From assembly GCA_964410965.1 (NCBI GenBank), contig CAYPIY010000008.1, positions 62,001 to 126,000 of the forward strand: 64,000 nucleotides of DNA, written 5' to 3'. The position numbers were made by a program, and so were the translations under genes. This stretch comes from JBBIRG01 sp964410965 (GTDB lineage Bacteria > CLD3 > SB21 > JBBIRG01). Under the pieces are notes generated by a model that searched no databases, had not been told where the DNA came from, and saw only the letters and a list, made by a program, of their open reading frames with translations. Shown in pieces: positions 25,624 to 34,505 of the stretch; position 1 is the first letter of the stretch, and each line of letters begins with the position of its first letter.

Positions 25624-26970
25624 ATGAGAACGCTCATCAAAAACGGATTGTTATGCCTTGAAAATGAAATTCTCCGTCAGGATCTCCTGATCGATAGCGG
25701 AAAAATAGTTTCTACAAGACCAGATGCTACAAGCGATGGGGCTCTTGTTGTGGATGCGTCCGGTCAATATGTCGCGCCCGGATTTATTGATTTTCACGTC
25801 CATCTCGACGACCGCATCGGCGCGTACGATCTGGCGGATAACTGGTTCTGCGGTTCGAAGATCGCCGTTCAGAACGGGATAACCGGCATGATCAATTTCA
25901 TCACGCAGAAACCCAAACAATCATTGTCGCAAGCTGTTCTATCGGCCATGAAAAAAGCCGAAGGAAAATCATTCTGCGATTACCACTGGCATCTTACGCC
26001 GACGCGCTTCGACGATGCGCTGTGGCCGGAACTGGATGAATTGATTTCAAAAGGATTCCGTACGGTCAAATTATATACAACCTACCGGAATGCCGGCATT
26101 TTCTCGGATTATGAACAGATTGAAAATATTTTCAGCAAAATGAAAAACGCGCCGGTCACATTTCTTATTCATTGCGAGGATGACGGATTATTATCGGCAG
26201 CAAAAGTCGCCCCGGAGCAGCTGGCTTCATCGTACGCGCATGCATTGCTTCGTCCGGCAGAGGCGGAAATCCGCGCAATCGAAAAATTGACTGAACTGTC
26301 TCAAAAATATCTTGTGCCTCTGCATGTCGTTCATGTTTCCACATTGGAAGGCGTAAAGTTAATTTATGAAAACAAACAGCACCTGAAAGTTACCTGCGAA
26401 ACTTGTCCCCAATATTTATTTTTATCGGAAGATGATCTAAAGAAGCCGGACGGTTACAAGCTGATCTGTTCGCCGCCGTTGCGGAAAGCGGAAAATGCCG
26501 GCGCACTGAGGGAAGCCGCGATATCCGGGCTGTTTGATTTGTACGCGACGGATCACTGCGCGTTCCTGAAAAAAGACAAGCGCGGTTCAGATCCCCATGA
26601 TGTCCGCACCGTTCCCAATGGCATTCCCGGAATCGGGGCATTAATTCCTTTGATTTTTAATCTTTATACGAGTAAATTCAGTGTAACCGAATGGGTCAGG
26701 CGTTTAACATCCAACCCGGCCCGGATCGCCGGCATTTATCCGAAAAAAGGAGCGCTGCTTCCCGGGTCTGACGCCGATGTTGCTATATTCAGTCTCAACG
26801 GCCCCGAACGGAAAATCCGGTCTTCATTAGCGGATGTTTACGATCCGTACGGTTCGCTCACGACAACGCTAGACATTCGGGATGTTTTTTTGCGCGGCCG
26901 TCCGGTTATCTCCGGAGGCCGGTTCATCAACGATCAGATTCCGGAAGGACAATGGATATGCGGGACATAA
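25624..26970 (+). CDS. Dihydropyrimidinase/hydantoinase-like cyclic amidohydrolase
   Basis: 448 residues. All metal-site residues of the D-hydantoinase family are visible: HxH in DFHVHLDD, the carboxylated Lys in RTVKLYTTY, His in LIHCEDD, His in HVVHVST and Asp in YATDHCAF. It hydrolyses cyclic amides; in the E. coli and clostridial purine clusters the homologous gene (hyuA/hydA) is thought to open a ring derived from urate. The 3' end overlaps the molybdenum hydroxylase start by 19 bp, indicating a common transcript. It may be called hyuA, but I leave the symbol blank because the substrate is unknown. Confidence 0.88.
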   Translation: MRTLIKNGLLCLENEILRQDLLIDSGKIVSTRPDATSDGALVVDASGQYVAPGFIDFHVHLDDRIGAYDLADNWFCGSKIAVQNGITGMINFITQKPKQSLSQAVLSAMKKAEGKSFCDYHWHLTPTRFDDALWPELDELISKGFRTVKLYTTYRNAGIFSDYEQIENIFSKMKNAPVTFLIHCEDDGLLSAAKVAPEQLASSYAHALLRPAEAEIRAIEKLTELSQKYLVPLHVVHVSTLEGVKLIYENKQHLKVTCETCPQYLFLSEDDLKKPDGYKLICSPPLRKAENAGALREAAISGLFDLYATDHCAFLKKDKRGSDPHDVRTVPNGIPGIGALIPLIFNLYTSKFSVTEWVRRLTSNPARIAGIYPKKGALLPGSDADVAIFSLNGPERKIRSSLADVYDPYGSLTTTLDIRDVFLRGRPVISGGRFINDQIPEGQWICGT

Positions 26971-29210
26971 CCGGAAAATGCTGGCGCAACGACGCGGCCG
27001 CGAAAGTGACCGGACAGGCGAAGTACACGGACGATATGAAGTTCGTCAACATGCTTCACGCCGTGCCGGTTTACAGTGATTACGTTCATGCTAGAATCAA
27101 TTCCATCAACACGGCGGAAGCGGAAAAACAGGACGGCGTTGTCCGCGTGATTACAGCGAAGGATGTTCCGGGCAGCAACCGGCTCGGTCAGATTATCAAG
27201 GATTATCACATTTTCGCCGACGATAAAATCAGGTACAATGGCGACGTTATCGCGGTTGTTGTTGCGGAGACTCGCGAACAGGCTATTCGCGCGGCTGATA
27301 AAGTTACAGTGGACGCCGAAGTGCTTCCCGCGGTTCTCGATCCCGAGGATGCGATGAAGCCCGGATCGCCGCTGGTGCATGACAACCATGGGTCGAATCT
27401 GATCAATGAACATAAAATCCGCCGCGGCGATATCAAGAAAGGGTTCCGCGAATCCGAATTGTTTGTCGAACAGACGTTCCGCACGCCGTGGATCGAGCAC
27501 GCATATTTAGAACCGGAATCCGCGGTTGCGTTGCCGCGGTCCGACGGGGTAATGGAAGTTCACGGCAGTATGCAGCATCCGTTCAGTACGCGGAGGTTTA
27601 CAGCCGGTCTTCTCGGCGTTCCGCTGACGGACGTGGAAGTGTTCAATCCCGCGATGGGGGGCGGATTCGGCGGCAAGGACGATACGGCGGCGATCGTCTG
27701 CGCTCGCGCGGCGTTGGCGGCAAAGCTCACCGGCCGGCCCGTGAAAATGACCTACACGCGCGAATGGTCAATCCGCGAAAGCTACAAACGTCACCCGTAC
27801 GTCGTTCATTATCGGATGGGTTTCACGAAGGACGGAATGATCAAAGCCGTTCAATGTACGGTGTACGCCGACGGGGGAGCCTATTGTTCCGTGACGCCCT
27901 GGGTGACGTGGCGCTCCACGGTGCAATGCTGCGGTCCCTATTTAGTTGAGCATGTTCACGCGGATATTTTCGGCGTGTACACGAATAACGTATATACAGG
28001 TGCCATGAGAGGTTTCGGGTCTCCGCAGATGAATTTCCTGATCGAACAGGTCGTGGAAATGGCCGCGGAAAAATGCGGGATCAGCGGTATCGAGTTCCGG
28101 CGAAGGAATATGGTCAAGCAGGGTTCCGTCACGATCACCGGTCAGAAACTGGACAATCACAAGGTTTCCCTGGAACAAGTTCTGGATAAGATCCTTCAGG
28201 AAACGGATTATGAAAACAAACTCAAAAAGTGCAACGCCGGGAAGAGTGATAACGACGAACTCTACGGCATCGGGCTCGCGATGAGTTACCGCGGATGCAG
28301 TCTTGGCGCGGAAGGCGTCGATTTCTGCGCGGCCATCGTGAACGTCCAGGCAGACGGTTCCATCCTTGTCGAAACCGGCATCCATGAAAACGGGCAGGGC
28401 TCTGAGTCCGCGATGTGCCTGATCCTGGCAAAGGAACTCGGCGTCAGCCTCGGCCGGATCCGTTACCGCAGGCAATCCACGTCGAATATCCCGGACAGCG
28501 GCACCACCGTCGCGTCCCGCGGAACGATCATGGGCGGAGGCGCGGTTGCTCTGGCGGCGCGGGATCTGAAAATGAAAATCGGTGACATCGCCCGGGCACG
28601 GCTTTCCTGCGCTACCGTGGAAGAACTCGAATTTGCCGATGACCGTATTTATTGCAAAAACCGTGCGGCCTATCTCGAATGGACGGATGTGATCCGTGAT
28701 ATGTACTCCAAAAAGCAATATCCGTACGCGCTGGGCGTGTTTCGTTCGCCGCAGACGACCTGGCACGAGGAAGACGGACAGGGCGACGCTTATTTTACAT
28801 GGGTGTACGGCTGCCAGGCCGTTGAAGTGTCTGTGAATAAGAAAACGGGAAAAGTCAGATTGATGAACATGGTTGCCGCGCACGATGTGGGAAAGGCCAT
28901 CAATCCGGGCATGCTGCTGGGACAGTTTTACGGCGGCATGGCCATGGGCGCCGGTTACGGGCTGTTCGAGGAATTCAAATCCGTTGACGGAAAAATCCAG
29001 ACGCTGAATTTCAATACCTACCGAATTGCCCGGTCCACCGATTTGCCGGAGATGAAAGCGTTTGTGATCGAGAATCATGACCCGGTTTCTGAAACCGGCG
29101 CGAAGAGTATCGGCGAGCCGACCTGCGAAATCATGGCTCCGGCGATCGCGAATGCCGTTTTTCATGCGACCGGCGTACGTCAATTTCAAATTCCAGTCAA
29201 AATCAAATGA
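26952..29210 (+). CDS. Molybdopterin-binding subunit of a xanthine dehydrogenase-type hydroxylase
   Basis: 752 residues of the xanthine dehydrogenase large-subunit family. Visible are the N-terminal KVTGQAKYTDD (a/b hammerhead start), the Moco-binding GGGFGGKDD, GAMRGFGSPQ with the substrate-pocket arginine, GQGSESAMC and the catalytic Glu in KSIGEP near the C terminus. It hydroxylates purines or related heterocycles. ATG 26952 lies in the 3' end of the hydantoinase gene; ATG 26958 is the alternative. The 2Fe-2S subunit follows after 10 bp, but no FAD subunit gene is present in the window. Confidence 0.93.
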   Translation: MDMRDITGKCWRNDAAAKVTGQAKYTDDMKFVNMLHAVPVYSDYVHARINSINTAEAEKQDGVVRVITAKDVPGSNRLGQIIKDYHIFADDKIRYNGDVIAVVVAETREQAIRAADKVTVDAEVLPAVLDPEDAMKPGSPLVHDNHGSNLINEHKIRRGDIKKGFRESELFVEQTFRTPWIEHAYLEPESAVALPRSDGVMEVHGSMQHPFSTRRFTAGLLGVPLTDVEVFNPAMGGGFGGKDDTAAIVCARAALAAKLTGRPVKMTYTREWSIRESYKRHPYVVHYRMGFTKDGMIKAVQCTVYADGGAYCSVTPWVTWRSTVQCCGPYLVEHVHADIFGVYTNNVYTGAMRGFGSPQMNFLIEQVVEMAAEKCGISGIEFRRRNMVKQGSVTITGQKLDNHKVSLEQVLDKILQETDYENKLKKCNAGKSDNDELYGIGLAMSYRGCSLGAEGVDFCAAIVNVQADGSILVETGIHENGQGSESAMCLILAKELGVSLGRIRYRRQSTSNIPDSGTTVASRGTIMGGGAVALAARDLKMKIGDIARARLSCATVEELEFADDRIYCKNRAAYLEWTDVIRDMYSKKQYPYALGVFRSPQTTWHEEDGQGDAYFTWVYGCQAVEVSVNKKTGKVRLMNMVAAHDVGKAINPGMLLGQFYGGMAMGAGYGLFEEFKSVDGKIQTLNFNTYRIARSTDLPEMKAFVIENHDPVSETGAKSIGEPTCEIMAPAIANAVFHATGVRQFQIPVKIK

Positions 29211-29220
29211 GAGAACGGTT

Positions 29221-29679
29221 ATGAACCTGATCATTAATAATAAATCGTTTGACATCACGGAAAATCAACTGAATAAGAAAATGATTGATTTCCTCCGAGA
29301 GGATCTCGACCTGACCGGAACGAAAAACGGATGCAACATCGGCGTTTGCGGAACCTGTACCATCCTGGCCGACGATATCCCCGTCAAGGCCTGCATGAAA
29401 ACGGTGCGCGATTTTACGGGAAAGAAAATCCTGACGATCGAAGGCATGCAGAAACCCGACGGTTCGCTTCATCCACTGCAACAGTCATTTATTGACGCCG
29501 GCGCGATCCAGTGCGGATTCTGCATTCCCGGCATGGTCCTGACGGCCCACGCATTCCTGCTGAAAAACAATAAACCGACCCGCGAGCAAATTCGTCAGGC
29601 CATCCGCGGCAATCTCTGCCGTTGCACCGGGTATCAGCAGATCATCGACGCGATCGAACATGCGGCGATATATTATTGA
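29221..29679 (+). CDS. 2Fe-2S subunit of the xanthine dehydrogenase-type hydroxylase
   Basis: 152 residues from ATG 29221; the frame is open farther upstream inside the large-subunit gene but similarity starts here. Two iron-sulphur sets are complete: the plant-type C-x4-C-x2-C...C (NGCNIGVCGTCT, KACM) and the C-terminal QCGFCIPGM...GNLCRCTGYQQI. It passes electrons from the molybdenum centre towards a flavin acceptor. It matches XdhC-type small subunits in size. The FAD partner is not adjacent. Confidence 0.94.
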   Translation: MNLIINNKSFDITENQLNKKMIDFLREDLDLTGTKNGCNIGVCGTCTILADDIPVKACMKTVRDFTGKKILTIEGMQKPDGSLHPLQQSFIDAGAIQCGFCIPGMVLTAHAFLLKNNKPTREQIRQAIRGNLCRCTGYQQIIDAIEHAAIYY

Positions 29680-29727
29680 TTATCATATTTTAATATTCAC
29701 CCTTACTTTACCAACGACGAGGATACT

Positions 29728-30918
29728 ATGGACTCACTGAAAACGCTGATTGGCCAGCTGCAATCACTGAAAACGGCATCCTATAAAAAAGACTTCCTGC
29801 TGACGTGGGAAAAAACACTCGATGAAATCAAAGCGACCGGTATTGTTGCCGAATGCCTGAAAATGATGCACCAGCAGGGCATCAGTTCCCGGGTCTGGGA
29901 TAACGGCCTGGCGATTTCCATTTTCCGCGACAAATCGACGCGCACGCGTTTTTCCTTCGCTTCAGCCGCGAACCTGCTGGGACTGGCTTTAGCTGATTTG
30001 GATGAGGAAAAGTCGCAGATTTCGCATGGCGAAACCGTTCGAGAAACCGCGAACATGATCTCGTTCCTGACAGAAGTGATAGGCATCCGCGACGACATGT
30101 TTCTCGGTGAAGGTAACAAATACATGCGCGAGGTCGGCGAAGCGATCGACGAAGGATTCGCGAAAGACGTGCTCCATCAAAGGCCGGCGATCGTGAATTT
30201 GCAATGCGACATCGACCATCCCACGCAGGCCATGTCCGATCTTCTGAAACTGAAAGATTATTTCGGATCATTCGAGAATCTGAAAGGCAAAAAAATCGCG
30301 ATGACATGGGCGTATTCGCCGAGTTACGGAAAACCGCTGTCTGTTCCGCAGGGAATCATCGGGCTGATGACTCGCTTCGGCATGCATGTATCGCTCGCCC
30401 ACCCCGAAGGATATGACCTGATCCCCGACGTGGAAAAAGTCGCGCTGAACAACGCCAAAGAAACCGGCGGCAGTTTTGTCAAGGTCAATTCCATGGAAGA
30501 GGCGTTCAGGGACGCCGACGTGGTGTATCCGAAATCGTGGGCGCCGTACAAGGTCATGGAACGCCGCACCGCGCTCCTGCAGAAGGGCGACAAGAGCGGC
30601 CTGAACGACCTGGAAAAAGAATGCCTCGCCAACAACGCGAAATTCATCGACTGGGAATGCGATGAGAAAATAATGAAAGTCACCAAAAAAGGCGAGGCTT
30701 TGTACATGCACTGTCTGCCCGCCGACATTACCGGCGTTTCCTGCAAGCAGGGCGAAGTCGCGAAAGACGTATTCGAGAAATACCGCATTCACACGTATCA
30801 GGAAGCCGGATTTAAACCATACGTGATCGCCGCGATGATCCTCATGTCGAAATTTGAAAAACCGGCCGAACTGATTCAGAATATGATCAACCGGAATCTG
30901 AAACGTTCCGCATTTTAA
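29728..30918 (+). CDS. ygeW: YgeW-type knotted carbamoyltransferase
   Basis: 396 residues, the usual size of YgeW. Carbamoyl-phosphate signatures are present: FRDKSTRTRFSF (STRTR), DIDHPTQAMSD (HPTQ) and MHCLPAD. The GXXY-type knot region and the YAPSYGKP-like stretch (WAYSPSYGKPLS) fit the ygeW branch rather than ornithine or aspartate transcarbamylases. E. coli YgeW has no known acceptor; in purine-degrading clusters it is proposed to convert a carbamoylated diaminopropionate intermediate and yield carbamoyl phosphate for ATP. It is 48 bp after the Fe-S subunit gene with ACGAGGA before the start. Confidence 0.92.
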   Translation: MDSLKTLIGQLQSLKTASYKKDFLLTWEKTLDEIKATGIVAECLKMMHQQGISSRVWDNGLAISIFRDKSTRTRFSFASAANLLGLALADLDEEKSQISHGETVRETANMISFLTEVIGIRDDMFLGEGNKYMREVGEAIDEGFAKDVLHQRPAIVNLQCDIDHPTQAMSDLLKLKDYFGSFENLKGKKIAMTWAYSPSYGKPLSVPQGIIGLMTRFGMHVSLAHPEGYDLIPDVEKVALNNAKETGGSFVKVNSMEEAFRDADVVYPKSWAPYKVMERRTALLQKGDKSGLNDLEKECLANNAKFIDWECDEKIMKVTKKGEALYMHCLPADITGVSCKQGEVAKDVFEKYRIHTYQEAGFKPYVIAAMILMSKFEKPAELIQNMINRNLKRSAF

Positions 30919-30951
30919 TCCGTTTTTTTAATAAATAGATTGGAAGAAATT

Positions 30952-32409
30952 ATGTCACGCATCATCAAAGAACTGAAAAAAGACGTCATCAAGCGCACGG
31001 CGCAGCGGTGCCGCGAGCGGAACATTATCATCCCGACATTCAAACAGCTGATCAATCCGGAAACGATACCGGAAAAAATCAAAACCAAACTGAAACCCGT
31101 CGGATTATGGGACGTCAATCCGCTTAATTTATTCCGCATCACATGGAAAAACGATATTAACACCGGCTTATTCGGCGGTGTTAATTATCTGGAAATCCCG
31201 AAAGAGATCACCGGCGTCAAGGCGCGCATCTTCGGCTTGGTCGGCAAATATTTCCCGACGGGCGCGCATAAGGTCGGCGCGGCGTTCGGGTGCCTGGTCC
31301 CCCGTCTTGTCAGCGGCGAATTTGATCCCACAGTGCACAAGGCTGTGTGGCCTTCTACAGGCAACTATTGCCGCGGAGGCGCGTTTGACTGCGCTTTATT
31401 GAACTGTACTGCCGTCGCGATTCTGCCGGAAGAAATGTCGCAGGAACGATTCACCTGGCTGAAAGAGATCGGCGCCGAAGTCATCGCGACGCCGGGATGC
31501 GAATCGAACGTGAAGGAAATCTACGACAAATGCTGGGAACTTCGAAATGATCCGCATAATGTCATTTTCAATCAGTTCGATGAATTCGGCAATCCGATTT
31601 TTCATTATCATGTCACCGGCCGTGCATTCCAGGAAGTCTACGAGAAAATCAAGAAGCCGGGCAACCGGGCGTCGGCTTACATTTCAGCGACGGGGTCCGC
31701 GGGCACCATCGCCGCGGGTGATTACCTGAAAACGCTGTATCCGCAATTAAAGGTTGTCGCCACCGAAGCCCTGCAGTGCCCTACCCTGCTGATGAACGGA
31801 TTCGGCGGACACCGCATCGAGGGCATCGGCGACAAGCACGTACCCTGGGTCCATAACGTGCGCAATACCGACGCGGTTGCCGCCATCGACGATGAAGATA
31901 CAATGCGCCTGCTCAGGTTGTTCAACGAACCTGCCGGACATCAATTCCTGAAATCACTCGGTATTAACGAATCGACGGTGAAACAACTGCCTCTGCTCGG
32001 CATTTCCTGCATCTGTAATTTACTGGCGGCGATCAAGACGGCGAAACATTTCGAAATGGATGAAAACGACGTCGTCATGACCGTGTTCACCGATTCCGCC
32101 GAGATGTATCAGTCACGTCTCACCGAACTCACCCGCGAACGAGGTGCATATAATGCCGCGCAGGCCGCGAAAGATCTTGAAGGGCCCGTTCATCATCAGG
32201 GTATCGATTTCTTTAAGGAATTTACGTACTATGAACGAAAAGCCGTGCATAACCTGAAGTATTATACCTGGGTTGAACAGCAGGGTAAAACTTACGAGGA
32301 AATACTCGAACAGTGGAATCCGGAATACTGGCGGGAGCTTTTCGACAATGAAATCGGCTATTTTGATCAGCTGATTGAAGAGTTCAACAAGGAAGTCGGT
32401 CTGATCTGA
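30952..32409 (+). CDS. Fold-type II PLP-dependent enzyme (tryptophan-synthase-beta-like superfamily)
   Basis: 485 residues from ATG 30952; an in-frame TTG at 30940 is less likely because GGAAG precedes the ATG. The PLP lysine should be Lys107 in TGAHKVGAAFG; STGNYCRGGAF is the cofactor loop and SATGSAGTIAAGD the phosphate-binding Gly-rich loop. It is longer than E. coli YgeX (diaminopropionate ammonia-lyase, about 400 residues) and not a clear orthologue, but its place directly after ygeW is where ygeX would be expected. A similar ammonia-lyase role is an inference. A strong terminator follows, so it ends the cluster. Confidence 0.78.
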   Translation: MSRIIKELKKDVIKRTAQRCRERNIIIPTFKQLINPETIPEKIKTKLKPVGLWDVNPLNLFRITWKNDINTGLFGGVNYLEIPKEITGVKARIFGLVGKYFPTGAHKVGAAFGCLVPRLVSGEFDPTVHKAVWPSTGNYCRGGAFDCALLNCTAVAILPEEMSQERFTWLKEIGAEVIATPGCESNVKEIYDKCWELRNDPHNVIFNQFDEFGNPIFHYHVTGRAFQEVYEKIKKPGNRASAYISATGSAGTIAAGDYLKTLYPQLKVVATEALQCPTLLMNGFGGHRIEGIGDKHVPWVHNVRNTDAVAAIDDEDTMRLLRLFNEPAGHQFLKSLGINESTVKQLPLLGISCICNLLAAIKTAKHFEMDENDVVMTVFTDSAEMYQSRLTELTRERGAYNAAQAAKDLEGPVHHQGIDFFKEFTYYERKAVHNLKYYTWVEQQGKTYEEILEQWNPEYWRELFDNEIGYFDQLIEEFNKEVGLI

Positions 32410-32440
32410 TAACAATCGGATTCATTATTTGATTCAAAAT

Positions 32441-32476
32441 CGTCAGGGATTACTCCCTGACGGTTTTTTTATTTTT
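32441..32476 (+). terminator. Strong intrinsic terminator closing the purine cluster
   Basis: Perfect 9-bp stem CGTCAGGGA / TCCCTGACG with a 4-nt TTAC loop, followed by G, seven T, A and six T. It begins 31 bp after the last PLP-enzyme stop codon. Confidence 0.93.
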
Positions 32477-32695
32477 TGTTATGGCCAATACTTCAATCAT
32501 TAAACAGCAATTACTTAACAAGATACTTAAGGGACTGGTCCAAATTATTAAAATAAAAACAGTAAAAATTCATCTTGATTCCGGCATAAAGCTGATTATA
32601 TTTGAACGTACATAATTAGTAATTATTACTGCCTTATCAAGAGGAATGCCCATCGCCCAATCGGTTAATTTAATTTTCAATTTAATGGAGGCGTC

Positions 32696-33058
32696 ATGAA
32701 AACCAAACGATTAATCATCAGCACATTGCTTGGAGTATTGTTCGGTTTCGTCTGTTACGGATTCGCGTCCAGCGGTGGAAACCCGATTTCCACTCTGCTC
32801 GCCGTCAACATCATCATCGGAAGAACCATGATCGGTGTGGCCATCGGTATAAGCGGATTGACCTGCAAACACTGGTCATTGCACGGTCTGCTCATGGGTT
32901 TGATCTTCAGCCTTCCTTCAGGTTTCGGCGCCATGCTCGGCCCGGAAATTCCCGAATTTCCCCACACCATGATGTTTATTTCTACTGTTGTGATGGGCAT
33001 GATTTACGGATTGCTGATCGAACTGATCACAACGCTGGTTTTTAAAGCTAAACAGTAA
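32696..33058 (+). CDS. Small integral membrane protein
   Basis: 120 residues with about four hydrophobic segments (roughly 7-26, 36-55, 62-80 and 92-115) and glycine-rich helices. GGAG lies before the ATG. No family was recognised beyond a general hypothetical membrane protein; the sequence LHGLLMGLIFSLPSGFGAMLGPE is its most distinctive part. It is a stand-alone gene between the terminator and the DUF4395 remnant. Confidence 0.7.
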   Translation: MKTKRLIISTLLGVLFGFVCYGFASSGGNPISTLLAVNIIIGRTMIGVAIGISGLTCKHWSLHGLLMGLIFSLPSGFGAMLGPEIPEFPHTMMFISTVVMGMIYGLLIELITTLVFKAKQ

Positions 33059-33316
33059 CGTCCGGGTAACGGTGAGTCGGAGATTCATTTCATCGATCAC
33101 GCCTCCGGATGATAGTAAAAATATTTTTGCATCAATATGAATCCCTGAAAACGATTCAGATTGATAACGTTTGTTCAATTCGCTTATATTTTCATCAAGT
33201 CTTATGAAATTATTAACGATCGATTGCGTTGAAATAATACAAAACGCAGTGACCTGGAATAAATTTTTTGCTTTCAAACTGACTGAGAAATTTCATTATT
33301 ATTAAAGGAAAACAGC

Positions 33317-33993
33317 ATGAGTAAATTAATTAACTTTGGCGAGAACGTTGAAGGTTATGCCATTCCTGTCCTGAATGAACGGGAAATCAGAGCGGCTGCG
33401 GGAATCCTTTTTTAACGATCTTCACCTCCATAATGATTATCATTTTTACAGGTAATTTTGTACCCATGAAATATAATATTATCATATTTCTTGTGGACTT
33501 TTTGATTCGCGTTTATATCAACCCGAAATATTCCCCCACATTAATCATAGGCCGATTGATTGTCAGCCGTCAAAATCCGGAATATGTCGGAGCGGCACAG
33601 AAAAAAGTCGCCTGGACCATCGGTGTGGCTTTGGGTTTAATCATGTTTGTCCTGATGGTCGTGGTAAATTCCTACAGCCCGATTACCGGCATCATATGTT
33701 TGATTTGTTTAATTTTCCTTTTCTTTGAATCAGCGTTCGGTATTTGCCTGGGTTGCCTGTTTTATAAATGGTTTAAAAAAGAAAAAGCTCAATATTGCCC
33801 GGGTGAGATTTGTGACATCAAAACGAGGCATGAAATTCAAAAAACATCAGGTATACAATTGCTGGCCGTAATTGGATTTATCGCTTTCATATTTCTGGCT
33901 GGATTTCTTTTTAACGATAATTTTAAGGAAAAACCATACGATTTATTCGGAATTGATAAAGCCGCACAGACAAATAAGGAATTAACGAAGTAA
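33317..33993 (+). pseudogene. DUF4395 membrane protein with a -1 frameshift in a T tract
   Basis: ATG 33317 (AAAGGA upstream) encodes 32 residues ending REIRAAAGILF, then TAA at 33413-33415. A -1 shift at the six-T run (33408-33413) enters a frame reading LTIFTSIMIIIFTGNFVP and continuing to 33993. DUF4395 proteins begin with the sequence carried by the first piece (NxxAxPVLNEREVRAxA) and continue with hydrophobic helices like the second, then DFLIRVYINPKYSP, GRLIV and a CLGCLFY motif. Both halves therefore belong to one gene. One missing T, real or a sequencing error, or programmed slippage would explain it. An isolated downstream ATG (33433) gives a 186-residue product. Confidence 0.82.
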
Positions 33994-34075
33994 ATAATCC
34001 AGCAAGACTTGTAGCCGATAATAACGCGACAAACCTTTGGTTTACAATTTTGAAAGGTCTTGGGATCGGGACAAT

Positions 34076-34492
34076 TTACTCCCCTATCACCTGCACGAAA
34101 ATGTCCCGTTTACGGGGGCGGTTATCGTGATCAATCAGTACGATCTGCTGCCATGTGCCGAGAATCAATTGCCCGTTCTGAAACGGAACGGTAATCCCCG
34201 GCCCCATCAGCGTGGCGCGGATATGGGAAAATCCGTTGTCATCTCCCCATGTCGCCGAATGACGCGACGGCATCCGGCACGACGCCAGTTTTTCCATTTC
34301 ATCCTTAAAATCCTCAACCAGCGCGGGTTCATACTCTATCGTTGAAATTGACGCGGTTGAACCGATGACAAATACTGTCGCGACGCCGTTTTGAATTCCT
34401 GACTCTGCTACAATCTGACGAACTGAACCAGTAATATCTTTTATATCAGAGAATCCTTTTGCGGTCAGTGAAATCGTTTTCCCGTAAACCAT
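34076..34492 (-). CDS. YjbQ-family protein (secondary thiamine-phosphate synthase type)
   Basis: 138 residues of the UPF0047/YjbQ family. Characteristic blocks are visible: GVATVFVIGSTASISTIEYEP, then a conserved DDNGFSHIRATLMGPGITVPF and the C-terminal GTWQQIVLIDHDNRPRKR. Members are small trimeric proteins; some can make thiamine phosphate weakly, and the true role is open. ATG 34492 is 13 bp after the transporter stop codon, suggesting co-transcription. Confidence 0.9.
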   Translation of the reverse strand: MVYGKTISLTAKGFSDIKDITGSVRQIVAESGIQNGVATVFVIGSTASISTIEYEPALVEDFKDEMEKLASCRMPSRHSATWGDDNGFSHIRATLMGPGITVPFQNGQLILGTWQQIVLIDHDNRPRKRDIFVQVIGE

Positions 34493-34505
34493 GATCGATT
34501 ATTTC

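Noticed and set aside
27942..29258. A 438-residue minus-strand frame opposite the xanthine dehydrogenase-type gene
   Set aside because: It is entirely antisense to a well-supported gene with all its family motifs.
32441..32476. Terminator hairpin considered as a REP or CRISPR unit
   Set aside because: Single occurrence with loop and T tract typical of an intrinsic terminator, and no spacers.
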